NCBI RefSeq assembly: GCF_042681825.1
Contig: NZ_JBHUGH010000003.1
Coordinates: 310,001 to 374,000, forward strand
Length of the DNA: 64,000 bases
From: Halodurantibacterium flavum
Lineage (GTDB): Bacteria; Pseudomonadota; Alphaproteobacteria; Rhodobacterales; Rhodobacteraceae
Reading direction: 5' to 3'
Shown here in pieces: positions 1 to 13,100 of the stretch. Under the pieces are notes generated by a model. That model had not been told where the DNA came from and searched no databases. It was given only the letters and a program-made list of their open reading frames with translations. Each line of letters begins with the position of its first letter. Positions within the stretch are counted from its first letter, which is position 1. Made by a program: the position numbers and the translations under genes.

Positions 1-1309
<1,309 letters not shown>

Positions 1310-1354
1310 CTTGCGTCCTTCACATCAGGGGGTGGGAGGAGGGCGAAGCCGCCC

Positions 1355-5488
<4,134 letters not shown>

Positions 5489-5684
5489 GCTCGTGGTCAC
5501 CTTTCATCTTTTCGCGGGCCTGCGAGCCGTCGGGCCTCGGCCGCCGCCGCTTGCGAAACAGGGGGTCTCGGTTCCATTCCTGCCGCTCGTCCCACCGGGC
5601 GGCTCCCGAACCTCGACCTTCCCCTGGTAAAGGCTCCGTCGCGCGAAGCCCTCACCAGGACAGGTCTCTCAGACAGATTTGGCC

Positions 5685-5707
5685 GGGCCCGAAAAAACTC
5701 CGGGCCC
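5685..5707 (-). promoter_or_regulatory. Hairpin in the rplL-rpoB intergenic region
   Basis: Perfect 7 bp inverted repeat GGGCCCG/CGGGCCC around a 9 nt loop, about 40 nt after the rplL stop. Read on the minus strand, the T-run lies in the loop, not after the stem, so it is not a standard intrinsic terminator. E. coli has an attenuator and an RNase III processing site in the same gap; a similar role here is inference from position. Confidence 0.4.
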
Positions 5708-5745
5708 AGCCTGTTCAGTGCGATCAGGGGCGGCGCCCCCGTCGA

Positions 5746-6120
5746 TTACTTCAGTTCGACCTTGGCGCCGGCTGCTTCCAGCTTCGCCTTGATCTCTTCA
5801 GCTTCGGCTTTGCCCGCAGCTTCTTTCACCTTGCCGCCAGCTTCGACCAAGTCCTTGGCTTCTTTCAGGCCAAGACCGGTGATGCCGCGCACTTCCTTGA
5901 TCACGTTGATCTTCTGTGCGCCCGCGTCGACGAGAACCACGTCGAACTCGGTTTTCTCTTCGGCAGCTTCAGCCGGGCCAGCAGCCGGGCCGGCCATCAT
6001 CACGGCGCCGCCAGCAGCGGGTTCGATGCCGTATTCGTCTTTCAGGATGGTTTTCAGTTCCTGAGCCTGGAGAAGCGTGAGGTTCACGATCTCTTCGGCG
6101 AGTTTCTTAAGATCAGCCAT
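5746..6120 (-). CDS. rplL: 50S ribosomal protein L7/L12
   Basis: Acidic stalk protein of the 50S subunit, 124 residues, the normal length. The N-terminal dimerisation helix pair (MADLKKLAEEIVNLTLLQAQ) is followed by an Ala/Gly/Pro-rich hinge at about residues 35-55. The C-terminal factor-binding domain carries the GLGLKEAKDLVEAGGK stretch that recruits EF-Tu and EF-G. It lies 70 bp after rplJ, as in most bacteria; L10 and L7/L12 form the stalk complex. Confidence 0.98.
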   Translation of the reverse strand: MADLKKLAEEIVNLTLLQAQELKTILKDEYGIEPAAGGAVMMAGPAAGPAEAAEEKTEFDVVLVDAGAQKINVIKEVRGITGLGLKEAKDLVEAGGKVKEAAGKAEAEEIKAKLEAAGAKVELK

Positions 6121-6190
6121 TTTACCGTTTCCGTTCTTTCAGTTGTGTTCCAACATGCCGGGTTTCAACCCTACGCATGTCCGACAGTGC

Positions 6191-6706
6191 TCACGCGGCT
6201 TCACGCTCTTCCAAGGTGGAGAGGATGCCCGCGATGTTGGAAGCAGGCGCGCCAATGGCCCCGGCGATGTTCGAAGCAGGTGCCCCGATGCAGCCAACGA
6301 TCGAAGCGATAAGCTCTTCACGCGACGGCATTGCGGCAACGGCCTTCACACCGGCCTGGTCCAGAGCCGTCTCACCCATCGCCCCGCCAAGGATCACGAA
6401 CTTGTCGTTCGTCTTGGCATAGGCTTCCGCGACCTTCGCTGCTGCGACAGGGTCTTCGGAATAGGTGAGAACGGTCATGCCCGAAAGAAGGTCAGCAATG
6501 CTTGCGCAGGGCTTACCCTCAAGGGCGATCTTGGCGAGCTTGTTCTTGGCGACGCGAACGGACCCGCCCGCTTCACGCATACGCGCGCGCAGGTCCTGCA
6601 TCTGAGCAACTGTCAGACCTTCGTAGTGTGCAACCACAACCACGCCAGAGCTTTCAAAGATCTGGCCGAGTTCCTCGACCATTTTCTCTTTCTGGGCTCT
6701 ATCCAC
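6191..6706 (-). CDS. rplJ: 50S ribosomal protein L10
   Basis: Stalk-base protein that binds 23S rRNA and several L7/L12 dimers, 171 residues. The start is the GTG at 6706 (read VDRAQKEKMVEELG), with GGAG 7 nt upstream; the frame stays open for another 52 codons upstream but those do not resemble L10. The C-terminal part contains a near-perfect duplication, GAPASNIAGAIGAPASNIAG, in the helix that carries L12 dimers. First gene of rplJ-rplL, following a 235 bp leader. Confidence 0.97.
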   Translation of the reverse strand: MDRAQKEKMVEELGQIFESSGVVVVAHYEGLTVAQMQDLRARMREAGGSVRVAKNKLAKIALEGKPCASIADLLSGMTVLTYSEDPVAAAKVAEAYAKTNDKFVILGGAMGETALDQAGVKAVAAMPSREELIASIVGCIGAPASNIAGAIGAPASNIAGILSTLEEREAA

Positions 6707-6830
6707 AGTATTACTCCAAGTTTGAGGGGAAATTCCCCCCGGCTCAAGTTGACCGGAAAGATTCCGGCCGTTCGGGTCCGTGAAGGGTCCCGAGGCCAAA
6801 TCGCCCGAGGTAGTCCCCGGAATTCGTCTC
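6707..6830 (-). promoter_or_regulatory. Probable L10 leader of rplJL
   Basis: Part of the 235 bp rplA-rplJ gap. It includes the perfect hairpin CCGGAA-TCT-TTCCGG at 6753-6767 and a GGGGGAAATTTCCCC-like stem nearer the gene. Ribosomal stalk operons commonly carry an L10-L12 binding leader at this position; here the role is inferred from position and stems only. Confidence 0.4.
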
Positions 6831-6914
6831 GTTTCCCATCTCAGGCAGGATATTAAGGCCACGAAGGCCCCCCACCGTCTCGGACAGGACAGGGCGTTGC
6901 CGCCCCGTCATTCT

Positions 6915-6934
6915 GCCGGGGGGGTTACCCCGGC
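6915..6934 (-). terminator. Hairpin after rplA
   Basis: Stem GCCGGGG/CCCCGGC with a 6 nt loop, 7 nt after the rplA stop. No T-run follows on the minus strand, so it is at most a weak or processing-type terminator of the rplK-rplA unit. Confidence 0.45.
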
Positions 6935-6941
6935 GGAATTC

Positions 6942-7640
6942 TCAGTTGCCGCTCGCCGAGGCGAGATCGACCGACACGCCCGGCCCCATCGTCGAGGACA
7001 GCGAGACCTTGCGCATATAGGCGCCCTTGGCCCCGGTCGGCTTGGCGCGCGACACGGCCTCGACGAATGCACGGACGTTCTCGGCCAGCTTGCCCTCGTC
7101 GAACGAGATCTTGCCGATACCGGCATGGATCACGCCGGCCTTCTCGACCTTGAACTGGACCTCACCGCCCTTGGCAGCCTCGACGGCGGCCTTGACGTCC
7201 ATCGTCACCGTGCCGACCTTGGGGTTCGGCATCAGGTTGCGCGGCCCGAGGATCTTGCCGAGCCGGCCGACCAGCGGCATCATGTCCGGCGTCGCGATGC
7301 AACGGTCGAACTCGATCTTGCCCGACTGGATCGTCTCCATCAGGTCTTCGGCGCCGACGATATCCGCACCGGCTGCCTTGGCCTCTTCGGCCTTGGCGGC
7401 GCGGGCGAAAACCGCAACGCGCACGGTCTTGCCGGTGCCGTTCGGCAGGGTGACGACGCCACGCACCATCTGGTCGGCGTGACGCGGATCGACGCCGAGG
7501 TTCAGCGCGATTTCCAGCGTTTCGTCGAATTTGGCCGAGGCATTCGCCTTGATCAGCTTGACCGCATCTTCGACCGACAGGTTGTCCTTGCCGGCAAAAG
7601 CCTCACGCGCGGCGCGCGTCCGTTTTCCGAGCTTTGCCAT
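6942..7640 (-). CDS. rplA: 50S ribosomal protein L1
   Basis: L1-stalk protein of the 50S subunit, 232 residues, full length. It has the expected start MAKLGKRTRAARE, the conserved GRLGKILGPRNLMPNPKVGTV segment in the second domain, and a C-terminal KGAYMRKVSLSSTMGPGV. It lies 3 bp downstream of rplK in the same operon. In other bacteria L1 represses translation of its own operon by binding the leader; no clear mimic was identified here. Confidence 0.98.
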   Translation of the reverse strand: MAKLGKRTRAAREAFAGKDNLSVEDAVKLIKANASAKFDETLEIALNLGVDPRHADQMVRGVVTLPNGTGKTVRVAVFARAAKAEEAKAAGADIVGAEDLMETIQSGKIEFDRCIATPDMMPLVGRLGKILGPRNLMPNPKVGTVTMDVKAAVEAAKGGEVQFKVEKAGVIHAGIGKISFDEGKLAENVRAFVEAVSRAKPTGAKGAYMRKVSLSSTMGPGVSVDLASASGN

Positions 7641-7643
7641 GGC

Positions 7644-8072
7644 TTAACCTTTCACCTCGATACCCATCGACCGGGCCGAGCCCAGGATGATCTGCATCGC
7701 TGCCTCGATGTCGTTGGCGTTCAGGTCCTTCATCTTGGCCTGCGCGATCTCCTTGACCTGCGCAACCGTCACCGAACCCGCGACGTCGCGGCCCGGCTTC
7801 TTGGAGCCGGAGTTCAGCTTGGCGGCCTTTTTCAGGAAATGCGACGCGGGCGGCGTCTTGATTTCCATCGAGAAGGACTTGTCCTGATAGTAGGTAATGA
7901 TCACCGGCGTCGGCGCACCCTGCTCCATGTCCTGCGTACGGGCGTTGAAGTCCTTGCAGAACTGCATGATGTTGATGCCGCGCTGACCCAGCGCGGGGCC
8001 GACCGGCGGGGATGGGTTGGCCTGCCCCGCCTTCACTTGCAGCTTGAGCTGCCCGATTACTTTCTTGGCCAT
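7644..8072 (-). CDS. rplK: 50S ribosomal protein L11
   Basis: GTPase-centre protein of the 50S subunit, 142 residues. The N-terminal domain carries the proline-rich NPSPPVGPALGQRGINIM segment (residues ~19-36), the region that contacts release and elongation factors. The C-terminal RNA-binding domain ends GSARSMGIEVKG. The start has AAAGGAGAGG just upstream. It lies 76 bp after nusG and is followed at once by rplA. Confidence 0.98.
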   Translation of the reverse strand: MAKKVIGQLKLQVKAGQANPSPPVGPALGQRGINIMQFCKDFNARTQDMEQGAPTPVIITYYQDKSFSMEIKTPPASHFLKKAAKLNSGSKKPGRDVAGSVTVAQVKEIAQAKMKDLNANDIEAAMQIILGSARSMGIEVKG

Positions 8073-8148
8073 CTGGCCTCTCCTTTGTCACCAGCCCCGT
8101 GGGCATATGGTTTAGTGGTCCGGCGCAAGGCCTCCCACGAGATACACG

Positions 8149-8682
8149 TCAGGCGCCCTTGGACACCTGCGTGAATTCCAGCTCGACCGGGGTCGCCCGG
8201 CCAAAGATCGACACGGTCACCTTGAGGCGGCTGTTGCCTTCGTCCACCTCTTCGACCATGCCGGCAAATCCCTCGAACGGGCCGTCCGTCACCTGCACCT
8301 GCTCACCGACTTCATAGCGGATCAGGTTGCGCGGCGCGGCCTCACCCTCTTCGACGCGGTTGAGGATCGCGTTCACCTCGGCATCGCGCATCGGCATCGG
8401 CTTGCCCTGCGGGCCCAGAAAACCGGTGACGCGGTTGATCGAGTTGATCAGGTGATAGCCGCGGTTCGTCATCTCCATCCGCACGAGCACATAGCCCGGC
8501 ATGAAACGGCGCTCGCTCGTGACTTTCTTGCCGCGGCGCACCTCGATCACATCTTCGGTGGGAACGAGAACTTCCTCGATCTCATCCTCAAGACCGTTCT
8601 CTGCGACGGCTTGCTTGATCTGCTCGGCGACCTTCTTCTCGAAGTTGGAGAGGACGCTCACCGAATACCAACGCTTCGCCAT
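8149..8682 (-). CDS. nusG: Transcription termination/antitermination factor NusG
   Basis: Transcription elongation factor that binds the beta' clamp helices and couples polymerase to Rho or ribosomal protein S10. 177 residues from the ATG at 8682 (MAKRWYSVSVLSNFEKKVAE). The N-terminal NGN domain contains RRFMPGYVLVRMEM. The C-terminal KOW domain starts near VGEQVQVTDGPFEGFAGMVEEVD. A GTG 15 nt upstream is possible but less conserved in sequence. It lies downstream of secE, from which it is separated by 207 bp. Confidence 0.97.
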   Translation of the reverse strand: MAKRWYSVSVLSNFEKKVAEQIKQAVAENGLEDEIEEVLVPTEDVIEVRRGKKVTSERRFMPGYVLVRMEMTNRGYHLINSINRVTGFLGPQGKPMPMRDAEVNAILNRVEEGEAAPRNLIRYEVGEQVQVTDGPFEGFAGMVEEVDEGNSRLKVTVSIFGRATPVELEFTQVSKGA

Positions 8683-8806
8683 CAGTCTTAACCCCACATC
8701 CCCGGCGATCGCGTCACCGTTCGTTCATCAATTTCTGCCAAGCTTGCGCCCGCACTGCCCGGAACAAAAAACAGCGCGCATACCGAATCGATGCACGCCG
8801 GTTCCG

Positions 8807-8824
8807 AAGGCAGGGCCTTGCCTT
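8807..8824 (-). promoter_or_regulatory. Small hairpin in the secE-nusG gap
   Basis: Inverted repeat AAGGCA/TGCCTT with a 6 nt loop, in the middle of the 207 bp secE-nusG spacer. No following T-run. The rest of this gap holds no ORF or clear site. Confidence 0.25.
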
Positions 8825-8889
8825 ACATCCCCGCCCCCCCAAGCGCAAGACCGGATGCGCCGAAACGCGCCCGCGCCGCGCCGACCGGT

Positions 8890-9087
8890 TCAGCCGAAAA
8901 AGCCCAGCAGCGTCGTCAGGCCCGTCCTGATAAGGAAATCGACGGCAAAGAAGAACACGGCCGCAAGCGCCGCCATGATGAAGACCATCACGGTCGTCAG
9001 CGTCACCTCGCGGCGGTTCGGCCACACCACCTTCGCGACTTCGCTCCGCACCTGCTGGATGAACTGGAGTGGATTTGCCTTGGCCAT
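8890..9087 (-). CDS. secE: Preprotein translocase subunit SecE
   Basis: Small membrane subunit of the SecYEG translocon, 65 residues, the short single-TM form usual in alphaproteobacteria. The N-terminal amphipathic part contains the conserved VAKVVWPNRREVTLTTVMVF, followed by one transmembrane helix rich in Ala and Phe. I chose the ATG at 9087 (MAKANPLQF); the in-frame ATG 15 nt upstream has no Shine-Dalgarno. It has its own promoter at 9117-9145. Confidence 0.95.
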   Translation of the reverse strand: MAKANPLQFIQQVRSEVAKVVWPNRREVTLTTVMVFIMAALAAVFFFAVDFLIRTGLTTLLGFFG

Positions 9088-9116
9088 GAATCTTTGTCCC
9101 ATACTGGTTGGCGGTG

Positions 9117-9145
9117 CAGATATCGGGTTGCGTGGCGGTTTTCAA
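9117..9145 (-). promoter_or_regulatory. Sigma-70-type promoter of secE
   Basis: On the minus strand, TTGAAA (9140-9145), a 17 bp spacer and TATCTG (9117-9122). This predicts a start near 9110 and a short leader to the secE ATG at 9087. It makes secE expression independent of the gene upstream. Confidence 0.55.
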
Positions 9146-9157
9146 GCCGGGCCGGCA

Positions 9158-10090
9158 TCAAGGCCGCAGAAGCGTGATCCCGGGCCGGCCCTCGAGACGG
9201 CGCAGATCCTCGGCATAGGCGAGGGCGCTTTGCGCCAGAAGCTCGGGTTCAAGGGGAGCATAGGCGGTCACGTCTCCGGATTTCGGGAACATCTCCCGTG
9301 CCTTGCGCGCGGCGCCGGGCGGAAACTGCCCCTCGGCGGCCCAGGCCGCAAGCTGTTCATGTGCCCGCGCGGAAAGGCCCTGATGCCGCGCCCCCTCCAG
9401 CGGCTTCATCCAGCGCGCCACGCCCTCGGTCACGGCAATACCCAGGATCTGGGGCAGCAGGCGCGGATAATCCTCCATCCGCCAGATCACCAGTTCCTCG
9501 ACCCGGGGCAGCGCGAGAATCTCTTCGGCCACCTGCGACCAGCGCAGCGCAAGCGGGTCGGTCGCTTTCACATACTCGTCAAAGGGGATGAACGGTCCGG
9601 CAAAAAGCCGCTGCGAATAATTCGAGACCAGGTGCGTCGCGGGGTCCCGCACCGCCAGCAGCACCTTTGCCCGCGGAATGCCGAGCCGCCGCAGCAACCG
9701 TCCGATGCGTTGTGCGCCATCGGGATAAAGACGGACGGGCGCGACCCGCCGAAGGCTGTAGGTGCCGCCAAGCAGATTTTCGTCCGAGACGAACACCTGC
9801 TTGTGACCCTTGCAGAGCCGGCGGAAGCCGGTTCGCATTCGCAATGCCCGCAGAAAGGGCAGCAGTCCGGGATCGCGGGCAACGGGCTCAAGGTCGATGA
9901 TCTGGCCGCGCAGCATATGCGGCCCGAGAAACGTCACGTCCTGCCGTCGCAGGCGCCATCCCTGCGACCGGATCGTATGCTGCAGATGCGTGCTGGCCGT
10001 CTTGTGCGCGCCAACGTGAAGAACGATCTGCGGCGCGTTATGCGTCCCGGTTTCTGCGGAACTGGCAGGGGCAGGGGGACTCGAACCCAC
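9158..10090 (-). CDS. Sulfotransferase-like P-loop protein with start inside tRNA-Trp
   Basis: 310 residues from the GTG at 10090. The N-terminal LHVGAHKTASTHLQ resembles the 5'-phosphosulfate-binding loop of PAPS sulfotransferases. VLLAVRDPATHLVSNYSQRL in the middle resembles their 3'-phosphate-binding motif. The substrate is unknown. The reading frame is open through the tRNA-Trp gene, and the only usual start codon that keeps the P-loop is this GTG, inside the tRNA T-arm. A TTG further into the tRNA (10123) is less likely. No ATG, GTG or TTG lies between the tRNA end and the P-loop. It sits between tRNA-Trp and secE, a place that is normally empty. Either it uses an unusual start or it has lost its own. 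Confidence 0.7.
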   Translation of the reverse strand: MGSSPPAPASSAETGTHNAPQIVLHVGAHKTASTHLQHTIRSQGWRLRRQDVTFLGPHMLRGQIIDLEPVARDPGLLPFLRALRMRTGFRRLCKGHKQVFVSDENLLGGTYSLRRVAPVRLYPDGAQRIGRLLRRLGIPRAKVLLAVRDPATHLVSNYSQRLFAGPFIPFDEYVKATDPLALRWSQVAEEILALPRVEELVIWRMEDYPRLLPQILGIAVTEGVARWMKPLEGARHQGLSARAHEQLAAWAAEGQFPPGAARKAREMFPKSGDVTAYAPLEPELLAQSALAYAEDLRRLEGRPGITLLRP

Positions 10091-10138
10091 GACCCTCGGT
10101 TTTGGAGACCGATGCTCTACCAACTGAGCTATACCCCT
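10063..10138 (-). tRNA. tRNA-Trp (anticodon CCA)
   Basis: 76 nt with the 3' CCA encoded. Acceptor AGGGGTA/TGCCCCT with discriminator G, D-arm GCTC/GAGC, anticodon stem TCGGT/ACCGA around loop CTCCAAA (anticodon CCA), T-loop TTCGAGT. The T-stem is GTGGG/CCCCC, so the base at 10089 gives a U-C mismatch. It has its own promoter and lies after the tuf terminator. Confidence 0.96.
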
Positions 10139-10150
10139 TTGCCTGCCCGC

Positions 10151-10179
10151 GACCTACGGGTTTTGCCCGCCAAGATCAA
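10151..10179 (-). promoter_or_regulatory. Promoter of tRNA-Trp
   Basis: Minus strand TTGATC (10174-10179), 17 bp spacer, TAGGTC (10151-10156). The predicted start lies about 6 nt before the mature tRNA 5' end at 10138, typical for a tRNA gene. Confidence 0.55.
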
Positions 10180-10230
10180 GAGCGATTTGCGAGGCCTGAA
10201 ACCGAATTTGTCCCTGACGGACATGCTTCA

Positions 10231-10259
10231 AAGGAAAGGGGCCGCCCGAAGGCAGCCCC
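10231..10259 (-). terminator. Intrinsic terminator of tuf
   Basis: Minus-strand stem GGGGCTGCC-TTCG-GGCGGCCCC followed by TTTCCTT, about 25 nt after the tuf stop. One G-T pair, UUCG-type tetraloop. It separates tuf from tRNA-Trp. Confidence 0.8.
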
Positions 10260-10283
10260 CCTAAGTCGCGTCAATGTCCGCGA

Positions 10284-11459
<1,176 letters not shown>

Positions 11460-11484
11460 ATTCCGGGGCGCCCCATGGTTAAGG

Positions 11485-11500
11485 GGGTCCAGCAGGACCC
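11485..11500 (-). promoter_or_regulatory. Hairpin in the tuf leader
   Basis: Perfect stem GGGTCC-TGCT-GGACCC in the ~50 nt leader of tuf, about 25 nt before the start codon. No regulatory role is known to me; it could affect stability or translation. Confidence 0.35.
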
Positions 11501-11517
11501 GATGAAACATCGCGGGC

Positions 11518-11546
11518 GATGTATCCAGCCCATCCGGAAAAATCAA
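11518..11546 (-). promoter_or_regulatory. Promoter of tuf
   Basis: Minus strand TTGATT (11541-11546), 17 bp spacer, TACATC (11518-11523), giving a leader of about 50 nt. The -10 overlaps a perfect inverted repeat ACATCG-N4-CGATGT at 11507-11522. Confidence 0.6.
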
Positions 11547-11594
11547 GAAGGGAAACGACCTCGGCACAAGATCGACGACTTGACGTCACATGGA

Positions 11595-11616
11595 CCCGGC
11601 GGGGGCCCGGCGGGGG
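11595..11616. repeat. Tandem 11-mer between tuf and the P450 gene
   Basis: Two perfect head-to-tail copies of CCCGGCGGGGG in the divergent spacer between tuf and the P450 gene. Too short to assign a role. Confidence 0.5.
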
Positions 11617-11684
11617 TCGGCAAGGGGTGGACGCGGCTGGATGCGATGGCCGGGCCATTTATATAGGGATCAAGGAGTCATGCC

Positions 11685-13049
11685 ATGGACCAGACCGTTC
11701 CGAACCCGCCCCTGCCCGTTCAGGTCCCGCTTGCCCGGGAACCCTGGGGGATCTGGAAATCGTTCCGTGTCGCGCGGCGCAACCTGCTGGAACTGATCCC
11801 CGAACTTGCCTTGCGGCAGCCGATGGTTTCGGGGCGGATGGGCAAACGCTGGCACATGATCATGGATCCGGGCGCGAACCGCCGTGTGTTGCGCGACGCG
11901 GTGGACGACTATCCCAAATCGGATGTCACGAAGCTGATCCTGCGCCCCGCTATCGGCGAAAGCCTGTTCGTCGCGGAAGGCGCGCATTGGCGCTGGCAGC
12001 GCCGGACGGCCGCACCGGCCTTTGCGCTGCGCAATATCCAGAACCTCGGTCCCGTCATGACACTGGCCGCGGAACGGTCAGTGGACCGGCTGGCCGCGTC
12101 GGCGGGACGTGCCACGAATGTCTTTGACGAGATGGTGACAGCCACGTTCGAGGTGATCTCGGACGTGACCTTTTCCGGCGATGAGGGGTTCGACCGCAGC
12201 GCCGTCCATCACGCAATCGACAACTATATCGCCCAGACCGCGCGGGTGTCGCTGCTCGACATAATCGGCGCGCCGATGTGGGTGCCGCGCCCGGCGCGCG
12301 TTATGTCGAGCGGCGCCCTGCGAGAGATGAAACGCGTGGCCGACGGTGCGATCGAGGCGCGCCGAAAAACCGGCGCGAGGCCGGTTCCCGACCTGCTCGA
12401 CCTGCTGCTGGAAGGTGAGGACCCGCAGACGCAACGACGCATGACCACGGCCGAGCTTCGCGACAACCTTCTGACCTTCATCGTCGCCGGGCATGAGACG
12501 ACGGCCCTGACCCTTGCCTGGGCTCTCTATCTCTGTGCCTTCGATCAGACGGTTCAGGACCGCGCCCGGGCCGAGGCGCAGGCGGTGCTGGGCGACCGGC
12601 CCGCCACCGCGGCGGATCTCCCTTCGCTGCCCTATATCCGCCAGATCGTCGACGAAACCCTGCGGCTCTATCCTTCGGCCGCATTCCTGGCCCGCACGGC
12701 GCAAAAGCCCGACCGGCTGTGCGGGCGGGAGGTGCGCGCGGGCGACACGATCATGCTGCCTATCTACGCGCTGCACCGCAACCATCTGCTCTGGCCCGAC
12801 CCGCATCGCTTTGACCCGAACCGGTTCGCCGACCCGAGGGCCATCGACCGCTTTGCCTATCTTCCCTTCGGCGACGGCCCACGCGTCTGTATCGGCGCAT
12901 CCTTTGCCCTGCAGGAAGCCGTGATCATCCTTGCCACGCTGCTCGCGCGGTTGCGCTTTGCCCCGGTGCCGGGCAAGGAACCGCGGCCTGTGCTGATCCT
13001 TACGCTGCGGCCCGAGGGCGGCGTCTGGCTGCGCGTCGACCCCGTCTAG
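11685..13049 (+). CDS. Cytochrome P450
   Basis: Haem-thiolate monooxygenase of 454 residues, substrate unknown. It has the I-helix oxygen-activation motif AGHETT (268-273), the K-helix ETLR (Glu324, Arg327), and the haem loop FGDGPRVCIG with the ligand Cys402. There is no fused reductase or ferredoxin domain and no N-terminal membrane anchor, so it is a soluble class I-type enzyme that needs separate redox partners; none are encoded nearby. The start at 11685 has AAGGAG 7-8 nt upstream. Monocistronic, divergent from tuf and convergent with parC (51 bp gap). Confidence 0.93.
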   Translation: MDQTVPNPPLPVQVPLAREPWGIWKSFRVARRNLLELIPELALRQPMVSGRMGKRWHMIMDPGANRRVLRDAVDDYPKSDVTKLILRPAIGESLFVAEGAHWRWQRRTAAPAFALRNIQNLGPVMTLAAERSVDRLAASAGRATNVFDEMVTATFEVISDVTFSGDEGFDRSAVHHAIDNYIAQTARVSLLDIIGAPMWVPRPARVMSSGALREMKRVADGAIEARRKTGARPVPDLLDLLLEGEDPQTQRRMTTAELRDNLLTFIVAGHETTALTLAWALYLCAFDQTVQDRARAEAQAVLGDRPATAADLPSLPYIRQIVDETLRLYPSAAFLARTAQKPDRLCGREVRAGDTIMLPIYALHRNHLLWPDPHRFDPNRFADPRAIDRFAYLPFGDGPRVCIGASFALQEAVIILATLLARLRFAPVPGKEPRPVLILTLRPEGGVWLRVDPV

Positions 13050-13100
13050 CGAAGGGTCCCGCCGGCCCGTCCAGCGAAGCGCGCACCTGACTGACGCGGC

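Noticed and set aside
5685..5707. The rplL-rpoB hairpin as an intrinsic terminator
   Set aside because: The T-run is in the loop and not after the stem; rpoB has no obvious separate promoter, so full termination is unlikely.
10063..10138. tRNA-Trp as an attachment site of an integrated element
   Set aside because: No integrase, no repeat of the tRNA 3' end downstream and no change of composition beyond a single gene.
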